The position numbers and the translations under genes were made by a program. This document shows, one piece after another, positions 15,216-23,940 of a stretch of DNA of 64,000 bases (the first letter of the stretch is position 1; each line of letters starts with the position of its first letter). This DNA comes from Flavobacterium beibuense F44-8 (GTDB lineage: Bacteria > Bacteroidota > Bacteroidia > Flavobacteriales > Flavobacteriaceae): contig NZ_JRLV01000005.1 of assembly GCF_000769915.1 (NCBI RefSeq), positions 62,001 through 126,000 of the forward strand. Reading direction: 5' to 3'. The notes beneath the pieces are model-generated. The model did not search any database and was not told the DNA's origin. It saw only the letters and a program-made list of their open reading frames with translations.

Positions 15216-17192
15216 TTATTGGACAAATGCTTTTACCTCACCGTTTTTTATGCCTATAGCAACATTGGGAATACCATTTGAATCCTGACATGTTATTGAT
15301 TTTGAAGTATCTTTCCTGTCGTCGGTAATACTTACTTTCAGCTTAACAATTTCACCTGCCTTATTTCTTCTTACTGTTTTATATTTTATGGCTATTCCCA
15401 TTTTTTGTAGTACATCTTTATAATCTTCAAGAGTTTTATCGCTAGCATTTTTATTGATTACCACTAATGCATTGTTTTGCTGTTCTTTTTTAGGTTCCTC
15501 CTCCATTCCTGATGTAGTAATAGTAACTGTTTTAGGCCTGTTTTTAGTGGTAGTGACCATAATAATACCATTTTTGGCCTTTTCACCATATTTAGCTACA
15601 TTTTCTTCGGTTTTTTTACTTACATTAATTGCTGCAATGTTATTATGATCAAGACTTTTAACCATTTCAGGGGTGGCTTCTTTACCGTCAATAAATATCA
15701 GGGCATCATCTGCATTAACCATATTATGGTTAGTTCCGGTTTGTTTTACAACAGTATATTTACGTATTCTCCCTGTTTGGTCGTCACTTACCCTTTGGGA
15801 TATTGATGTGTTTATATCTTGTGAGGAACTCCTGTCGTAAAAAACAGTATCTACAGTAGTAGAGAGGTAGGTAAATTTACGTACTCCGTTTTGGGTTAAG
15901 GTATCGGTTGCTGTATTTATAATAACGCCATTTTTACCGGTTTTAGGGTTGTTGTGTTGTTCAGGAGCGTCTATTTCAGTGCCACCGTCAGCACCATACT
16001 GTATTTTTTCCATTTCAACAAAATATCCCCCTTTATCATTTTTCTCAACAATAAGTAAAAAAGGATCTAGCCCTATATTCTTTGAAGTACTCCATGACTT
16101 AACGTTAGCTGCTCCGTTAATCGTTAAAGCTATATTAGAAATTTCGTCATTTTCATTTCTGTCAAGTGCAGTAATAGTAAAAGTACAGCCTGTTGCTTTT
16201 TCCAGTTTTTTGATTCCTTCCTTAAGGGTTTCATCACTAGTATTTTTAGTTATTTCTAATGCATGAATCTTGTTTTGCGATTCGGTTTGAACAGTTTGAT
16301 TTTCTGTTTCTTTAATTTGAGCTTCTGTTTTTATCTGGAAAAGAAAAACAAAGGCAAACATAAATGGTAGTATGAAGGCATACTTAAATGTATTTATTTT
16401 TTTTGATGAAGGCGTGTTTAACATCATGATACGTTTTTTTATTAATGGTTGATAAAAATGATTGCTTACCCCCATATACTCTTCATTAAGCGTAAACTTA
16501 AGTAGTGTTTTCTGGTAATTTTTTCTGTCATTTATCTGTTTACAGGCTTCGGCATCGGCAATAAACTCCAGGTTTTGTGATATTGTTTTTTTATACAACC
16601 ACATAAACGGATTAAACCAAAACAGTATGGTAAAAAGCTGGCCTATTATAATATCTGCCGAATGTTTCTGGCTACTGTGTACTTTTTCGTGTTTTAGAAT
16701 ATCGTTTAACTCCTCTGGCTCAACTGCTTTCGAATTATAAACAATGTAACTGAAAAAAGAGAAGGGTAGTGTAATACCCGTGGTATCTATAATGGTATAC
16801 TGTTTTTCCTTTTTACCATTATTACCTTTTATTATTGTTTTTATTCTGAATAAATCAATTACTAACTGAATTAATAATATAGCTGCTATGGTTACATATA
16901 TCCCGATAAGTACATAAAACCAGTTAATGGTAAAGGCTTGGTCAACTATTACTTCAGTATAATTTTCTGCTTCAGGCATTAGTATTTGAAAAGGAGTAGT
17001 GTTAGTGCGCTCTACAATTACTGTTTTTGTAATAGTTAGCAGGGGTAAAAAAGCAGCAGTAAATAATCCGGAGAGTAAAAACCACCTGTTAGCAGTAAAA
17101 AAGGTTTCTTTTTTTAAAAACAGGATGTAAGCAAAATAGAATAATGCAATTATCCCCGATGCTTTTAACATATAGATGGTAAGGTTCTCCAT
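15216..17192 (-). CDS. M56/BlaR1-like membrane metallopeptidase, third of three
   Basis: The 658-residue protein has four membrane helices in the N-terminal 310 residues. The zinc peptidase motif HEKVH (H168-H172) and third ligand in NLEFIADA (E209) match the M56 family of BlaR1 and MecR1, which cleave a cognate BlaI/MecI repressor after sensing a periplasmic signal. After the fourth helix the periplasmic tail carries an uncharacterised module twice (about 308-400 and 575-658; pattern of ITKNTSDETL, then DRNENDEISNIALTI). Between them is a TonB-plug-like module (DALIFIDGKEAT, then YGEKAKNGIIMVTT). No penicillin-binding sensor domain as in BlaR1 is seen, so the signal is probably not a beta-lactam. 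It is the last gene of the operon, 88 bp after its neighbour. Confidence 0.85.
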   Translation of the reverse strand: MENLTIYMLKASGIIALFYFAYILFLKKETFFTANRWFLLSGLFTAAFLPLLTITKTVIVERTNTTPFQILMPEAENYTEVIVDQAFTINWFYVLIGIYVTIAAILLIQLVIDLFRIKTIIKGNNGKKEKQYTIIDTTGITLPFSFFSYIVYNSKAVEPEELNDILKHEKVHSSQKHSADIIIGQLFTILFWFNPFMWLYKKTISQNLEFIADAEACKQINDRKNYQKTLLKFTLNEEYMGVSNHFYQPLIKKRIMMLNTPSSKKINTFKYAFILPFMFAFVFLFQIKTEAQIKETENQTVQTESQNKIHALEITKNTSDETLKEGIKKLEKATGCTFTITALDRNENDEISNIALTINGAANVKSWSTSKNIGLDPFLLIVEKNDKGGYFVEMEKIQYGADGGTEIDAPEQHNNPKTGKNGVIINTATDTLTQNGVRKFTYLSTTVDTVFYDRSSSQDINTSISQRVSDDQTGRIRKYTVVKQTGTNHNMVNADDALIFIDGKEATPEMVKSLDHNNIAAINVSKKTEENVAKYGEKAKNGIIMVTTTKNRPKTVTITTSGMEEEPKKEQQNNALVVINKNASDKTLEDYKDVLQKMGIAIKYKTVRRNKAGEIVKLKVSITDDRKDTSKSITCQDSNGIPNVAIGIKNGEVKAFVQ

Positions 17193-17280
17193 GGTAGTAT
17201 TTTTATTTTTTTTAGGGAATACAGTTGAGGGCTGTATTCCCCATCATTACTGTTGCTTAACTAACTTTAACAATAAAGAT

Positions 17281-19428
17281 TTATTCTTTTTCAGTATTTA
17301 TTTTCTCAAGCTCTTCCTTAAGTAGCTTTCTTGATTCCTCTATTTCTTTGCGGGCTATTTCCATTTCCTTTTTCATTTCTTCCATTTCCTTTCTCTGCTC
17401 CGCTATTTCTTTTTGCTGTTCGGCTTTCATTTTATCAATGTCGCCACGTCTTTCTTCAAAGTGTTTTTTACGTTCTTCAAGTCTCTTTTTTAATTCTTCC
17501 CTTCTTTCTTCAGCATTTTCTTTTAGTTCAGTTTTCCTTGACATTATTTCAACCCTTCTTTCTTCAATTTGCGCTCTTCTTTCTTCAATTCTTTCCATGT
17601 CACGTGCAATTTGAGCCTCGCCTCTTTTTAGCTGGACAAGACCTCTTTCAATTTGCTCTTTCATCCTTATTTTGTCTGCCTGACTCATTTCCTCAACACG
17701 CTTCATTTGTTCTTCAACACGTTTAGCCATTTCGCCATCAAGCTGGGCAAGTGCTTCCATATCCATCATACTTATAGGGTCGATACTGAAATCCTGAATC
17801 ATGTCCATGTCCAGTACCATTCCTTTAGGCATTTTTACAGCATAGCCTCCACCTGCTTGTGTGGTTACTACCAGTACGCCGTCTTTAGCTTCTTTACCGT
17901 ATTTCTTTTTAGCTTCTTTACCTGTAATAACATTTATATTACTAACAATTTGTCCCTGTGGTATGGTTACTGTACTGCCTTTTTGCTGTTTTACACCGTT
18001 TACAATTACCAACACATCTTTATTATCACTGTTTATAATTTGTAGTCCGTTTTGTGGAGATGGTGAAATGTAACTCATGCCCGGAGCTACTGGTGGAGCA
18101 GGTGGTGCCGGCGGAGCAATCATAGAATTTGGTGCCATAGGAGCAGGTGGCGCCGGTGGCACCATCATATCGGGTTCATCCTCATAGTAGCTGTTAGCGT
18201 AGTTTTGGTATTGGTCGTTTACAGGTAATGCGTTAAACGCAATTTTATTACCTGTGTCTTCGCTACTTTCTATAGCAATTTCAAAACGGTTTATAGGTTG
18301 CGTACTGTTTGTTTGGTATACTTTTGACTGATTGCCATCGTTAACAGTAACCTTAATCGCTGTAATTTCATTATTGCTGTTACGGGTTATGTTGCTAAAA
18401 GTAACATTGGCGCCAAACTCTTTTTTAAACAGCTCTTTTATTTTTTCAAGTTCTGCATGTGTAGCATCTTTTGTAATTTCAAGAGCCATTTTGAACTTTT
18501 CATAGCTTACTTCCTCCACAGCCTTATCGCTACTTTTTTCCTGAGCAATAACCCTTATCTGAAACAGCATCATAAAAGCTATTAGTACCGGGAGTACTAT
18601 AGCATATTTCCAGCTGTTTACTTTTCCTGATTTTTTTTTGTTTAACATAACGATTCGTTTTTTGATTAATGATTGATAAAAATGATTGGTGATTGATATG
18701 TATTCCGGCTGAAGCGTAATTTTCAGCATTGTTTTTTGATAAGCCGTGCTGTCGCTTATTTGTTTTGTAGCAACAGCATCGGCAATAAACTCAAGATTTT
18801 GAGAGATCAAACTTTTATACAGCCAGGCAAAAGGGTTAAACCAAAAGAATATGGCGGTTAACTGACCAATAAGCATATCGGCCGAATGGTATTGCCTGCT
18901 GTGTACTTTTTCATGGCAAATAATGCTTTCCAGTTCGTTAGACTGCAATAATGCCGAATTGTATATTATATAATTAAAGAAGGAAAACGGAGCGTTTACC
19001 CGTGGTGTATCAATAAGTTTGTATCGGCCTTCTTTTATTATAGTTTGGTTTTTTATTATTCGCCTTAGCGATATAAAATTGAATAACAGTTTTATCATTA
19101 AAAATAATACAGCCGCAATATATATACCTAAAACAACATTGGGCCAGCTAAAGCTTACAGGTGGAGGTGTTGCCTGTTGTGTGTTATCCTGTAATTGTAG
19201 TAGCTGACTAACATCTATTACCTGCATTTCCTGCTGTGGCGCGGGGTCTATCCAAACAATTTTTTTAAAGAACACCAATGGTAGCGCCAATGCCGTGCCT
19301 AAGCCAGAGAGTAAAAACCAGCGGTTGGAAACAAAGAAAGTTTCTTTTCGTAAAAAAATATGATACGCAGCATAAAACAGGGCGATTAATCCCGAAGCTT
19401 TAATCATATATGTAAAAAACTGTTCCAT
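17281..19428 (-). CDS. M56/BlaR1-like membrane metallopeptidase with coiled-coil tail, second of three
   Basis: The 715-residue protein has the same four-helix M56 core as its neighbours, with HEKVH at H172-H176. After the last helix it carries one copy of the repeated uncharacterised module (from about residue 310, MALEITKDATHAEL, then ITRNSNNEITAIKVT). A proline-rich spacer (PPAPPAPMAPN type) and a plug-like module (DVLVIVNGVKQQ, then YGKEAKDGVLVVTT) follow. Last comes an unusually long, charged Glu/Lys/Arg coiled coil of about 150 residues to the C-terminus. This tail is absent from both neighbours. The first about 300 residues are so close to the next gene upstream that DNA blocks over 90 bp match almost perfectly. 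Sensor function is inferred from the family. Confidence 0.85.
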   Translation of the reverse strand: MEQFFTYMIKASGLIALFYAAYHIFLRKETFFVSNRWFLLSGLGTALALPLVFFKKIVWIDPAPQQEMQVIDVSQLLQLQDNTQQATPPPVSFSWPNVVLGIYIAAVLFLMIKLLFNFISLRRIIKNQTIIKEGRYKLIDTPRVNAPFSFFNYIIYNSALLQSNELESIICHEKVHSRQYHSADMLIGQLTAIFFWFNPFAWLYKSLISQNLEFIADAVATKQISDSTAYQKTMLKITLQPEYISITNHFYQSLIKKRIVMLNKKKSGKVNSWKYAIVLPVLIAFMMLFQIRVIAQEKSSDKAVEEVSYEKFKMALEITKDATHAELEKIKELFKKEFGANVTFSNITRNSNNEITAIKVTVNDGNQSKVYQTNSTQPINRFEIAIESSEDTGNKIAFNALPVNDQYQNYANSYYEDEPDMMVPPAPPAPMAPNSMIAPPAPPAPPVAPGMSYISPSPQNGLQIINSDNKDVLVIVNGVKQQKGSTVTIPQGQIVSNINVITGKEAKKKYGKEAKDGVLVVTTQAGGGYAVKMPKGMVLDMDMIQDFSIDPISMMDMEALAQLDGEMAKRVEEQMKRVEEMSQADKIRMKEQIERGLVQLKRGEAQIARDMERIEERRAQIEERRVEIMSRKTELKENAEERREELKKRLEERKKHFEERRGDIDKMKAEQQKEIAEQRKEMEEMKKEMEIARKEIEESRKLLKEELEKINTEKE

Positions 19429-19463
19429 GTTATTCCTGTTTGGGTTTTACTTTAGAGCATTTC

Positions 19464-20738
19464 TTATTTTAGTTCTTTTAGTTCCTGTGTAACCAGGCTT
19501 TTTAGTTGCTCTACGTTATACTTGTTAAAGCTCATAAACTTAAGCTCAGGCATAGTGTCAATAGTAATAGTGAAACTTTTGCCTGAAGCCTCATTTTTGC
19601 TCGCCTTTTTTGTAGTAATCTCTAAGGTGTTTTTCTCCTTTAAAACATTTACAGCTACGATATCTATACCCTCTTTAAGGTTTGTATCGTTGTTTTTTAC
19701 TTTACGTCCGTCAATAATAACAGTTATGTTATTTTGACTATCAGCCTGGTTAGCATACCATTGTTTACCATACATGTCATAAATTAAAACCTTAGCGGCT
19801 TCTGTTACCGGTACTGTGGTTGTAAGGTTGCTAATGTTATTTGCAGCTTTGCTTTGTGCAATGGTTTTAACCTGAAACAGTAGCATAAATGCAGCCAGAG
19901 CAGGGATTATTAATGAGTACTTTGCAGCATTTGCTTTACTTGATTTGTTTTTGTTCATCATAACGATTCGTTTTTTAATTAGTGATTGGTAAAAATTATT
20001 AGTGATTGATATGTATTGTAACTGTAATGTAACCTTTAGTAATGTTTTTTGATAATCTGTGCTATCGTTTATTTGTTTTGTAGCAACAGCATCGGCAATA
20101 AACTCAAGATTTTGAGAGATCGAACTTTTATACAGCCAGGCAAAAGGGTTAAACCAAAAGAATATGGCGGTTAACTGACCAATAAGCATATCTGCCGAGT
20201 GGTATTGCCTGCTGTGGGCTTTTTCATGGCAAATAATACTTTCCAGTTCGTTAGGTTGCAAAATTGCCGAGTTGTATACTATATAATTAAAGAAGGAGAA
20301 CGGAGCGTTTACTCTTGGTGTATCGATAAGTTTGTATTGACCTTCTTTTATAACAGATTGATTTTTAATTATCTGTTTTAGCTGTATGATATTAAGTAAC
20401 AGCTTTATGGTTAAAAATAGCACTCCTGCAATGTATACTCCAAAAATCAGGTTAGGCCAGCTAAAACTTATGGTGTTTGATAACGTAAACGGGGTTTCCT
20501 GTAGCTGTTGTAACTGATTTGCATCTATAACACTTACTTCCTGTATAGGAGAAGTAGTTGTCCATACAATTTTTTTAAAGAATACCAGTGGTAGCGCCAA
20601 TGCCGTGCCTAAGCCCGAGAGTAAAAACCAGCGGTTGGAAACAAAGAAAGTTTCTTTTCGTAAAAAAATATGATACGCAGCATAAAACAGGGCGATTAAT
20701 CCTGAAGCTTTGGCCATATATACAAAAAACTGTTCCAT
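19464..20738 (-). CDS. M56/BlaR1-like membrane metallopeptidase, first of three
   Basis: The 424-residue protein is the shortest of the three. It has the four-helix M56 core with HEKAH (H171-H175) and NLEFIADA. A short periplasmic tail of about 125 residues has a degenerate plug-like module (ITVIIDGRKVKNN) and no copy of the repeated module seen in its neighbours. It begins 1 bp after the BlaI stop codon, so translation is probably coupled. It is the likely direct protease partner of that repressor by analogy with BlaI-BlaR1; the other two may be further sensors acting on the same repressor. Confidence 0.87.
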   Translation of the reverse strand: MEQFFVYMAKASGLIALFYAAYHIFLRKETFFVSNRWFLLSGLGTALALPLVFFKKIVWTTTSPIQEVSVIDANQLQQLQETPFTLSNTISFSWPNLIFGVYIAGVLFLTIKLLLNIIQLKQIIKNQSVIKEGQYKLIDTPRVNAPFSFFNYIVYNSAILQPNELESIICHEKAHSRQYHSADMLIGQLTAIFFWFNPFAWLYKSSISQNLEFIADAVATKQINDSTDYQKTLLKVTLQLQYISITNNFYQSLIKKRIVMMNKNKSSKANAAKYSLIIPALAAFMLLFQVKTIAQSKAANNISNLTTTVPVTEAAKVLIYDMYGKQWYANQADSQNNITVIIDGRKVKNNDTNLKEGIDIVAVNVLKEKNTLEITTKKASKNEASGKSFTITIDTMPELKFMSFNKYNVEQLKSLVTQELKELK

Positions 20739-20739
20739 G

Positions 20740-21099
20740 CTACTCTTCTTTCTCTATCATCTTCAGTATTTCGCGAAGCTCTTCGGCGCTTATCTTTTCT
20801 TCTTTAGCAAAGAAAGATACCATACCTTTATATGAGTTATTAAAGTAGTTTTTAATAGCGTTACTCATATAGCCTGTGCGGTAATCTTCTTTAGATACGG
20901 TAGGGTAGTACTGGTAGGTATTACCATAGGCAATGTGATCTACATAACCTTTTTCCTCCAGGTTTCTTATTATGGTAGAAACAGTGTTGTAATGAGGTTT
21001 ACTTTCTTTTACCTCAAGCAGTACATCTTTCACAAAAGCTTTTTCAAGTTTCCATAAAATCTGCATTACTTCTTCTTCTTTGTTTGTTAATTTTTGCAT
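20740..21099 (-). CDS. BlaI/MecI/CopY-family repressor
   Basis: The 119-residue winged-helix repressor begins MQKLTNKEEEVMQILWKLEK and continues with YNTVSTIIRNLEEKGYVDH, the DNA-recognition part of the family. The ATG at 21099 is preferred, because the frame upstream (to 21150) runs through the promoter and operators. Family members bind dyads as dimers and are cleaved by an M56 peptidase. Here three M56 genes follow directly. Two perfect dyads lie just upstream, one between the -33 and -7 boxes, so autorepression is strongly suggested. Confidence 0.93.
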   Translation of the reverse strand: MQKLTNKEEEVMQILWKLEKAFVKDVLLEVKESKPHYNTVSTIIRNLEEKGYVDHIAYGNTYQYYPTVSKEDYRTGYMSNAIKNYFNNSYKGMVSFFAKEEKISAEELREILKMIEKEE

Positions 21100-21119
21100 G
21101 GCATCTTTAATTAATAATC

Positions 21120-21164
21120 CAAAGCTAAAACTATTTTTATAGTTTACCAACTATTTTTATAGTT
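21120..21164 (-). promoter_or_regulatory. BlaI promoter with two operator dyads
   Basis: Minus-strand TTG (21150-21148), 20 bp, TAGCTTTG (21127-21120) fits the Bacteroidetes promoter. Operator 1, AAACTAT-N4-ATAGTTT (21128-21145), fills the spacer between the boxes. Operator 2, AACTAT-N4-ATAGTT (21149-21164), covers the -33 box, with centres 20 bp apart. A degenerate third copy lies near 21169-21185. Binding would block polymerase directly. Confidence 0.8.
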
Positions 21165-21217
21165 ATATAACTAAAATGGTAGTTTTTTATTGTGTAAAGA
21201 TGCCTTAAAAATTTATG

Positions 21218-22441
21218 TTATGCGTGTGATTCTTGTTTTAAACGCCTTTGTACGAGTAGTATTGCAGCAGCAGAGAGCAGACCTAAAAATCCCATAACCG
21301 CCCAGTTAGTATTATAACCAAAGAAAGAAATATTGAGCATTCCCAGTTTAGAACTAAATATATGAGCCACACTAAATGTCATGGTATAGAGTGCCATGTA
21401 ACGCCCTTCATGACCACGTGGAGCACGACTCATAGCAAACGAATTGGCAAACGGGAAACAAAGCATCTCACCAAGTGTAATAAATATTACACTTAATAAT
21501 AGTACACCTATCCAAACATTAATTAACAGGGTAAAGAAGGCAAGGGCAAAGAATACCGAACCCCATAAAAGCACTTTGATTTTAGATATGTTTTTCCGTT
21601 CAATATACCCAACCAAAGGCATCTCTAAGGTAAATACCATTGTACCGTTAAACGACATAATAAGCCCTGTTTCAAATTCGGTTAGGTTATATACTTCCCC
21701 ATGATAAAGGGGCAGGGTGGTAAACATCTGGAAAAATATAAGGGCTGTAGCAAAACTGGTAAACAAGAACAACAGGAAAGTCCCATCGTTAAAAACAGAT
21801 ACGTGTTTTGTTATATCTTCTTTTACAAGCGATTTATCTTCTGTTACTTTTTTCTTCTCCTTTACTAATATATAGAACAGTAATATAGAGATTATACACG
21901 AAGCCCCATCGGCCCAAAATAATCCTTTGTAGCCAATATTTGTAATTATGAGTCCGCCCAGTGCAGGTCCTGCCGCAAAGCCAAGGTTAATGGCAAGTCT
22001 TACCAGCGCCAGTGCACGTGTACGATTTTCGGGTTTTGCATAGGTGTTAAGGGAAACAAACATGGCTGGTCTAAAAGTATCGGCAATTACCATTATACCA
22101 AACATGGCAAAACATAATCCGGCAAAGGAAGTGACATACTGTAACCCGAAAAATAAAAGCCCCGTGGTAAACAGGCTGTATACCATTACTTTGTAAAAAC
22201 CTATCCTGTCGGTTAGTTTACCGCCTATCCATGATCCCGCCATTGAACCCAGTCCGAAACATACCATTATCCAACCTACCTGACCGTATGAAAAACACAG
22301 GTCTTCTTTAAGGTATTTGGAAAGGAAAGGCAGTACCATAGTACCGGCGCGGTTAATAAACGTAATTAGCGTTAGTATCCATATCTCCCGGGAGAAGCCC
22401 CTGAAGTTATTGATATAGCGCTTAAAGGCTTTAAGAAACAT
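21218..22441 (-). CDS. Major facilitator superfamily transporter
   Basis: The 407-residue protein has about twelve membrane helices and the MFS loop 2-3 motif (GSMAGSWIGGKLTDRIG) between helices 2 and 3. The ATG at 22441 is preferred; the frame extends upstream to 22582 but that part runs into the neighbouring promoter and has an unlikely composition. Substrate cannot be read; multidrug or sugar efflux permeases look similar. It lies just upstream of the BlaI gene on the same strand but separated by its promoter, so co-regulation is not evident. Confidence 0.87.
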   Translation of the reverse strand: MFLKAFKRYINNFRGFSREIWILTLITFINRAGTMVLPFLSKYLKEDLCFSYGQVGWIMVCFGLGSMAGSWIGGKLTDRIGFYKVMVYSLFTTGLLFFGLQYVTSFAGLCFAMFGIMVIADTFRPAMFVSLNTYAKPENRTRALALVRLAINLGFAAGPALGGLIITNIGYKGLFWADGASCIISILLFYILVKEKKKVTEDKSLVKEDITKHVSVFNDGTFLLFLFTSFATALIFFQMFTTLPLYHGEVYNLTEFETGLIMSFNGTMVFTLEMPLVGYIERKNISKIKVLLWGSVFFALAFFTLLINVWIGVLLLSVIFITLGEMLCFPFANSFAMSRAPRGHEGRYMALYTMTFSVAHIFSSKLGMLNISFFGYNTNWAVMGFLGLLSAAAILLVQRRLKQESHA

Positions 22442-22517
22442 GTAAATGGGATGATTTACCACAAATATACAAAGGAATGAGTCCTTAATATTAACTGCCC
22501 AATAAAAATATTTTAAG

Positions 22518-22547
22518 TTATTGGTTACTTTTGTATAAAACCAATAA
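22518..22547 (+). promoter_or_regulatory. Promoter with overlapping dyad before the DUF1684 gene
   Basis: TACTTTTG (22526-22533) fits a -7 box 22 bp before the ATG at 22555. It is framed by a perfect 9-bp dyad, TTATTGGTT (22518-22526) and AACCAATAA (22539-22547). I see no good -33 box. Confidence 0.4.
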
Positions 22548-22554
22548 TAAGATA

Positions 22555-23157
22555 ATGAGGAATATAATAATTGGCGGAGCATTACTGCTATGCCTTATGG
22601 CAAAAGCACAGGAGTGCTCAAAGGAAAATGCTGTGGCTTTTCAGGAAAAAATGAATAAGGAATATGCTGATCCAGATGAATCTCCGCTTACCAAGGAAGA
22701 CATAAAGACGTTTAAATCGCTTGAGTTTTATCCTATAGATACTGATTTTTGTGTGGAGGCTAAACTGGTTGCAACACCAAATGAAAAGCCTTTTTACATG
22801 CAAACCACTACCAGCAGGAAGCCACGTTACAGGAAGTATGGCGAACTGCATTTTACACTAAAAGGGAAAGAGGTAAAGCTGGATGTTTTCCAAAGTATGG
22901 ATATGATGAAAATGGAAGAGTATAAGGATTATCTTTTCCTGCCGTTTACTGATTTGACTTCGGGTAACGGAAGTTATGGAGGAGGCAGGTATGTAGATCT
23001 TACAATTCCAGCAGGAAATACACTTACTATAGATTTTAATACTGCCTATAATCCATACTGTGCCTATAACCATAGTTTTTCGTGCCCGGTACCGCCGGAA
23101 CAAAATGATATACTGGTTGAAATCAAGGCAGGGGTAAAGGAGTATAAAAAGCATTAA
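22555..23157 (+). CDS. DUF1684 exported protein
   Basis: The 200-residue protein starts at the ATG 22555 with a signal peptide (MRNIIIGGALLLCLMAKAQE). It contains the DUF1684 core: GELHFTLKGKEVKLDVFQ, the LFLPFTDLTSGNGSYGGGRY block, and DFNTAYNPYCAYNHSFSCPV followed by PPEQN. The cluster of conserved Asp, Tyr, Asn and Cys residues resembles a ligand pocket, but the family function is unknown. A start at 22531 would put extra residues before the signal peptide and is less likely. Confidence 0.87.
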   Translation: MRNIIIGGALLLCLMAKAQECSKENAVAFQEKMNKEYADPDESPLTKEDIKTFKSLEFYPIDTDFCVEAKLVATPNEKPFYMQTTTSRKPRYRKYGELHFTLKGKEVKLDVFQSMDMMKMEEYKDYLFLPFTDLTSGNGSYGGGRYVDLTIPAGNTLTIDFNTAYNPYCAYNHSFSCPVPPEQNDILVEIKAGVKEYKKH

Positions 23158-23158
23158 T

Positions 23159-23192
23159 AAAAAATCCTGAGCATTGCTCAGGATTTTTTATG
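23159..23192. terminator. Bidirectional intrinsic terminator
   Basis: AAATCCTGAGC and GCTCAGGATTT form a hairpin with a 3-base loop (ATT), flanked by A- and T-runs. It separates the converging DUF1684 and scramblase-like genes. Confidence 0.85.
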
Positions 23193-23195
23193 GTA

Positions 23196-23786
23196 TTATT
23201 TACTTTCTTTAAGTACCATATCAATTGTAATTGCTCCGGCTAGTATAGCTACTTTGTTATCGTTTTGAGCAAATTCAGGATGAATGGTTACATTGTATTT
23301 ATCTGCTGAGGTGAAAATTTCTTTCATAGCACCATTCCACTTTTTATTAATAGCACCAATTTGGTTTTCGGCAGGATCGGTAATATGGAAGTTCCAGGCT
23401 TTCCAGTCTCCGTTTATTTTTGCAATATGAGAATCGGAAGCATCAAAAATATTGAACGTAGGCTTAAAGAATTTAAATTTTTGCTTTACGGTTCCTACCA
23501 CTTTTCCGTGTGGATTTGTTATTGTTATTTTAGACATCCAAAAAGTCCACCCTCTTGATATTGATGCCTGAAGCCTGTCTTCAGAATCCCTGATTTCCAG
23601 TAAAAACGGAAGCATGGGCTTTTTAAGTAACAGTCTTAAAAATTTTTGACCTGCACTTAGTTTTTGCTTTACACTACCAATGTTTGCTCCTTGTTCATTA
23701 TAAATCTGGTAGCAGTTTTCAAATTTAAAAAAGTTTACTTTTTCGTCGATAAAGTAACTGTTTGTTTCAAAAAAGTTTGAGTTCAT
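23196..23786 (-). CDS. Phospholipid-scramblase/LURP-one-like protein
   Basis: The 196-residue protein has repeated beta-strand/turn units with the LURP-one/scramblase pattern: IYNEQGANIGSVKQKL, RDSEDRLQASISRGWT, ITNPHGKVVGTVKQKF, FDASDSHIAKINGDWKAWNF and ITDPAENQIGAINKKWNG, ending in a hydrophobic helix near residues 178-190. This is a twelve-stranded barrel fold shared with tubby proteins. The bacterial members have no established function; lipid binding is possible. No signal peptide. Confidence 0.8.
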   Translation of the reverse strand: MNSNFFETNSYFIDEKVNFFKFENCYQIYNEQGANIGSVKQKLSAGQKFLRLLLKKPMLPFLLEIRDSEDRLQASISRGWTFWMSKITITNPHGKVVGTVKQKFKFFKPTFNIFDASDSHIAKINGDWKAWNFHITDPAENQIGAINKKWNGAMKEIFTSADKYNVTIHPEFAQNDNKVAILAGAITIDMVLKESK

Positions 23787-23940
23787 AAAAATAAATTGTC
23801 CCTACTCATAAGGCATTTCAGGATTTTGCCCCGTTTTTTTGTGGTTTCCGGACTCCACTTACGATTGGTTTGCTGTAAAAACAGACGAGGCGAAAATAAG
23901 TAAAAACTTATTATTTTAGATGAGGGAAGAGTTAAATTAA

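Noticed and set aside
15020-15226. 68-codon minus-strand frame between the small gene and the M56 gene
   Set aside because: It runs through the operon terminator hairpin and overlaps the M56 stop. The 46-codon gene in another frame fits better.
17331-18073. Several plus-strand frames opposite the coiled-coil M56 gene
   Set aside because: They are rich in Phe/Ser/Leu, as expected from the antisense of a Glu/Lys-rich coding stretch.
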